Below are positions 32,293-34,530 of a DNA stretch of 34,530 bases, piece after piece. The notes beneath the pieces were generated by a model. The model worked only from the letters and a program-made list of their open reading frames with translations, had not been told where the DNA came from and did no database searches. Positions within the stretch are counted from its first letter, which is position 1; the number at the start of each line of letters is the position of its first letter. The stretch comes from Nocardia donostiensis (GTDB lineage: Bacteria; Actinomycetota; Actinomycetes; Mycobacteriales; Mycobacteriaceae), in contig NZ_MUKP01000049.1 of assembly GCF_002081715.1 (NCBI RefSeq), forward strand, positions 1-34,530, read 5' to 3'. A program made the position numbers and the translations under genes.

Positions 32293-32508
32293 TGTTCGGC
32301 TGAGTGTCGGTCCGTAGTCGAGCATTCACGGGAGCGACTGGCTTCGAGCCGATGCGTGCTCCAACAACCGCTCGCACCCGCCGACCAGTAACAACGCGGA
32401 CCAGCGACATATTCGTAGAACAGCAGGATCACACACTGGTAACCACGGGTCGTCGCCAGGGCCCGGCGCTCGCCGCGACCCTGACCTATCAGGGACCGCC
32501 GGAGGCGC

Positions 32509-32514
32509 TAGGGT
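32509..32514 (+). promoter_or_regulatory. TAGGGT -10 box of a leaderless GPP34 transcript
   Basis: TAGGGT ends 7 nt before GTG 32522, placing the transcription start at the start codon. No convincing -35. Confidence 0.55.
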
Positions 32515-32521
32515 CGGTGCC

Positions 32522-33220
32522 GTGACAGTTGCCGAGGATTTCTTGTTACTCGCCTACGACAACGACACCGGTAAACCCCGGATAGGTGGTACCGGTCTCA
32601 CCACCGCACTGGCCGGGGCCGCCGTCGTGGAGCTCACACTCGATGGGGCTCTGCGCCTGACCGGATCCGAGGAACCCGGCATCAAGAAGGGTCGGCTGGT
32701 GTCGACCGGACAGCAGCCTGGCGACTCGAGGCTCGCCGAACTCATAACGGTATGCAACGGCCGTAAACCCAAAGACGCGATCAACAAGGTCGGCGACCTC
32801 GGATCCTGGCGCAGCCGCTCCCACGATCTGCGCGAAGCTCTGCTGCGTGATCTCGCCGACGCGGGCGAGATCACCGAGGTCAGGTGCAAGATCCTGGGGC
32901 TATTCCCGGCTACCGCGTGGAAACCGGTGCCGGACGGCGAGAAGGCCCGGATCCAACAGCGTGTCCACGCCGCGGTCGTCGACGAAATCGAACCCGACGA
33001 CCGCACCGCCGCGTTGATCTCGATCCTGCACGCGGTCGGTGTGCTGCCCAAGCTGTTCCCCGGCTCCGACAAACGCGCGGTGCAACGACGCGGGAAAACA
33101 ATCAGCGAGGGCGAGTGGGGCGGACCGGCCGTCCGGAAAGCCGTGCAGGAGGTACAGGCTGTCACCGTCGCCATCCTCGTGGCGGCCACGACCACGACGA
33201 CCGTCGCAGGCGGCGGCTGA
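32522..33220 (+). CDS. GPP34 (GOLPH3/VPS74-like) family protein
   Basis: 232 aa. AEDFLLLAYDNDTGKPRIGG, LAGAAVVELTLDGALRL, SHDLREALLRDLADAGEI and DDRTAALISILHAVGVLPKL follow the GPP34 pattern of mostly helical repeats. Eukaryotic members bind phosphatidylinositol 4-phosphate on Golgi membranes; in actinobacteria the family is abundant, cytoplasmic and of unknown role, perhaps linked to membranes or phospholipids. GTG 32522 is chosen as homology starts there and a -10 box sits 7 nt upstream; no Shine-Dalgarno is at useful distance. The C-terminus has a Val/Thr/Ala-rich tail. A hairpin overlaps its stop. Confidence 0.9.
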   Translation: MTVAEDFLLLAYDNDTGKPRIGGTGLTTALAGAAVVELTLDGALRLTGSEEPGIKKGRLVSTGQQPGDSRLAELITVCNGRKPKDAINKVGDLGSWRSRSHDLREALLRDLADAGEITEVRCKILGLFPATAWKPVPDGEKARIQQRVHAAVVDEIEPDDRTAALISILHAVGVLPKLFPGSDKRAVQRRGKTISEGEWGGPAVRKAVQEVQAVTVAILVAATTTTTVAGGG

Positions 33221-33237
33221 GATCTCCTCGTCAGCCG
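33214..33237 (+). terminator. Hairpin at the end of the GPP34 gene
   Basis: Perfect 7-bp arms CGGCTGA / TCAGCCG with a 10-nt loop; the first arm includes the stop codon. Confidence 0.5.
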
Positions 33238-33510
33238 ATGTGACGGGACGATGCGCCAGGCCAGTACGCCGGCGACCACGAGTAGGGCTGCCGCGAGATA
33301 GGACGTGAACTGCATGGCGGTGGTGAACGCGTGCGCCGCCCGAGTGAAGATATCGGAACCGCCGGCGCCACCGCGCCTACCAGCGAGCCCTCGACCACGG
33401 CGGCCAGTGTCGGATCGGTGCCTGGATCGAGATCCAGGTTCGCGCGATACTGCGCCAGCTGGACCGAGCCGAACACCGCGATGCCCAGCGGAGGCGCCCC
33501 GCGCGTTCTT
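33238..33510 (-). pseudogene. C-terminal remnant of a DHA2-type (EmrB/QacA) drug transporter
   Basis: Two pieces in different frames: GIAVFGSVQLAQYRANLDLD and DPTLAAVVEGSLVGAV, then AAHAFTTAMQFTSYLAAALL and VVAGVLAWRIVP. Joined, they give the last periplasmic loop and TM14 of a DHA2 transporter. A frameshift lies between 33345 and 33375, and everything upstream is missing. Confidence 0.7.
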
Positions 33511-33546
33511 TCGGCACGGCCCGCTGATCTTGCGCAAGATAGTGAC

Positions 33547-33572
33547 GAGAGCCCGGCTATAGATGGGCTCTC
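33547..33572 (-). terminator. Hairpin after the thiolase-fold gene
   Basis: Perfect 8-bp arms GAGAGCCC / GGGCTCTC with a 10-nt loop, 30 bp past the thiolase stop on the minus strand. Confidence 0.6.
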
Positions 33573-33601
33573 TCGGAGAGCGGTTCTGGGTGTCTCAGGG
33601 C

Positions 33602-34530
33602 TCAGCGGGTGGCGATAATTGCCGAGCCGTGACCGAAGAGGCCTTGATTCACCGCAATACCTACGCGGGCGTCGTCCACTTGGCGACCCTCGGCTTGGCC
33701 ACGCAACTGCCACGTGAGCTCGCAGACCTGGGCGATTGCCTGCGCGGGTATCGCCTCACCGAAACAGGCCAGCCCACCGCTGGGGTTCACCGGTACACGT
33801 CCGCCCAAGGTTGTTGCGCCGCTGCGTAATAGTTCCTCCGCGTTGCCGGTCTCGCAGAGCCCGATGTCCTCGTACCAGTCCAACTCCAGCGCGGTGGAGA
33901 GGTCATAAACTTCCGCGAAGGACAGGTCGGCGGGCCCGATCCCGGCCTCTTCGTACGCGGCGTACGCGACGGCGGAACGGAATTCGCGCGGCGGAGCCTC
34001 GACGGCCACGGCGGAGTCCGTCGCGAAATCCGGCAGATCGAGCACAGTTTTCGGGAACGTAGGCGTGACCGTCGACAGTGCCCGGACGCGGACCGGATCG
34101 GTGACGCCGTGGCGCCTCGCGTACTCCATCGATGTCAGCACCAGTGCGGCACCGCCGTCGCTGGTCGCGCAGATGTCCAGCAGCCGCAGCGGGTCCGAGA
34201 CGATCGCCGAGGCGGCGACCTCCTCGGCCGAAACCTCCTTGCGGTAACGGGCATACGGGTTGTTCAGGCCGTGCCGGGCATTCTTCACCTTGACCGCGGC
34301 GAAATCGTCGAGCGTGGCACCGTGCAGCGCCATCCGTCTGCGGGCATACAGCGCGAAATAGATGGGGTTCGTCGCGCCGAGCAGGTGGAAACGCAACCAG
34401 TCCGGATCGTCGCGGCGTTCACCGCCGACCGGCTGGAAGAAGCCCTTCGGCGTGGCATCCGCGCCGACCACCAGCGCCACGTCGCACAACCCGGCCAGAA
34501 TCTGGGCGCGCGCGTTGGCGATGGCCTGGG
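33602..34530 (-). CDS. Thiolase-fold lipid-transfer protein (SCP-x/Ltp type), N-terminus beyond window
   Basis: The C-terminal 309 codons of a thiolase-superfamily protein; the start lies off the right edge. ANARAQILAGLCDVALVVGA, DICATSDGGAALVLTSMEYA, FAEVYDLSTALELDWYEDIG and VNPSGGLACFGEAIPAQAIA are typical of the lipid-transfer-protein branch (SCP-x/Ltp). In true thiolases the last block contains GHPxGATG with a catalytic His; here it reads CFGEAIPAQ, so ordinary thiolysis is unlikely. Members include the steroid side-chain aldolases Ltp2-Ltp4, which pair with a DUF35 or ChsH2-type partner that would lie outside this window. It supports a lipid or steroid-related setting. Confidence 0.9.
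   Translation of the reverse strand, partial: QAIANARAQILAGLCDVALVVGADATPKGFFQPVGGERRDDPDWLRFHLLGATNPIYFALYARRRMALHGATLDDFAAVKVKNARHGLNNPYARYRKEVSAEEVAASAIVSDPLRLLDICATSDGGAALVLTSMEYARRHGVTDPVRVRALSTVTPTFPKTVLDLPDFATDSAVAVEAPPREFRSAVAYAAYEEAGIGPADLSFAEVYDLSTALELDWYEDIGLCETGNAEELLRSGATTLGGRVPVNPSGGLACFGEAIPAQAIAQVCELTWQLRGQAEGRQVDDARVGIAVNQGLFGHGSAIIATR

Noticed and set aside
33527..33540. 14-bp perfect palindrome ATCTTGCGCAAGAT
   Set aside because: It lies just past the thiolase terminator at the edge of a pseudogene, with no nearby start codon; a single short palindrome is not enough to call an operator.
1..34530. Search for tRNA, rRNA, riboswitches and intact insertion sequences
   Set aside because: No cloverleaf, rRNA segment, riboswitch core or transposase with terminal repeats was recognised by eye; short ncRNAs cannot be excluded.

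Overview
The window is GC-rich, densely coding actinobacterial chromosome. GTG and TTG starts are common, several genes look leaderless, and the content (MptpB-type phosphatase, GPP34 protein, ECF42-type sigma factor with a DGPF partner, KstD-like dehydrogenase, SCP-x-type thiolase, many SDR, P450 and LLM oxidoreductases) fits Mycobacteriales, most likely Nocardia or a close relative. That placement is an inference from gene content; there is no rRNA or other phylogenetic marker. No tRNA, rRNA, CRISPR array or intact insertion sequence was seen.

Layout. 1-2.9 kb: most of a TIR / STAND NTPase / transmembrane / WD40 protein on the minus strand, running off the left edge. 3.5-6.0 kb: a P450 and a C-terminally anchored SDR. 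6.1-9.9 kb: a DJ-1/PfpI protein, an MptpB-like phosphatase and an MBL-fold hydrolase with a SoxR/MerR-like promoter, interspersed with gene fragments (SDR, alpha/beta hydrolase, possible TetR, MFS). 9.9-23.2 kb: a catabolic-looking cluster with two SDR + SnoaL-like pairs, two FAD dehydrogenases (one KstD-like), a nucleoside deaminase-type enzyme, an HSL-family hydrolase, an MHS-type MFS importer, an LLM flavin/F420 enzyme, an IclR regulator and an atypical NAD-epimerase. 23.7-28.1 kb: a small HTH/coiled-coil protein, an ECF42-type sigma factor coupled to a YCII/DGPF protein, a LysR regulator and two small membrane proteins. 28.6-34.5 kb: a Glu/Leu/Phe/Val dehydrogenase, GNAT acetyltransferase, lipoprotein and GPP34 protein, with decayed acyl-CoA synthetase and drug-transporter pieces, ending in a thiolase-fold lipid-transfer protein cut by the right edge.

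How the genes may work together. The 9.9-23.2 kb enzymes suggest uptake (MFS), ester opening (hydrolase), alcohol oxidation (SDRs), desaturation of a ring ketone (FAD dehydrogenases) and loss of water or isomerisation (SnoaL-like), resembling chemistry used on steroids, bile acids or terpenoids. No ring-cleavage enzyme is present, so the substrate is unknown. A recurring imperfect palindrome, TTCCC-N7-GGGAA, lies upstream of at least five transcription units in this stretch, including the divergent IclR/epimerase promoter; I infer a local regulon, with the IclR protein as the leading candidate regulator.

The region also shows rearrangement scars: a second copy of the MFS 3' end in inverted orientation 7.2 kb away, and two partial copies of the P450-linked SDR at 6.1 and 23.2 kb.
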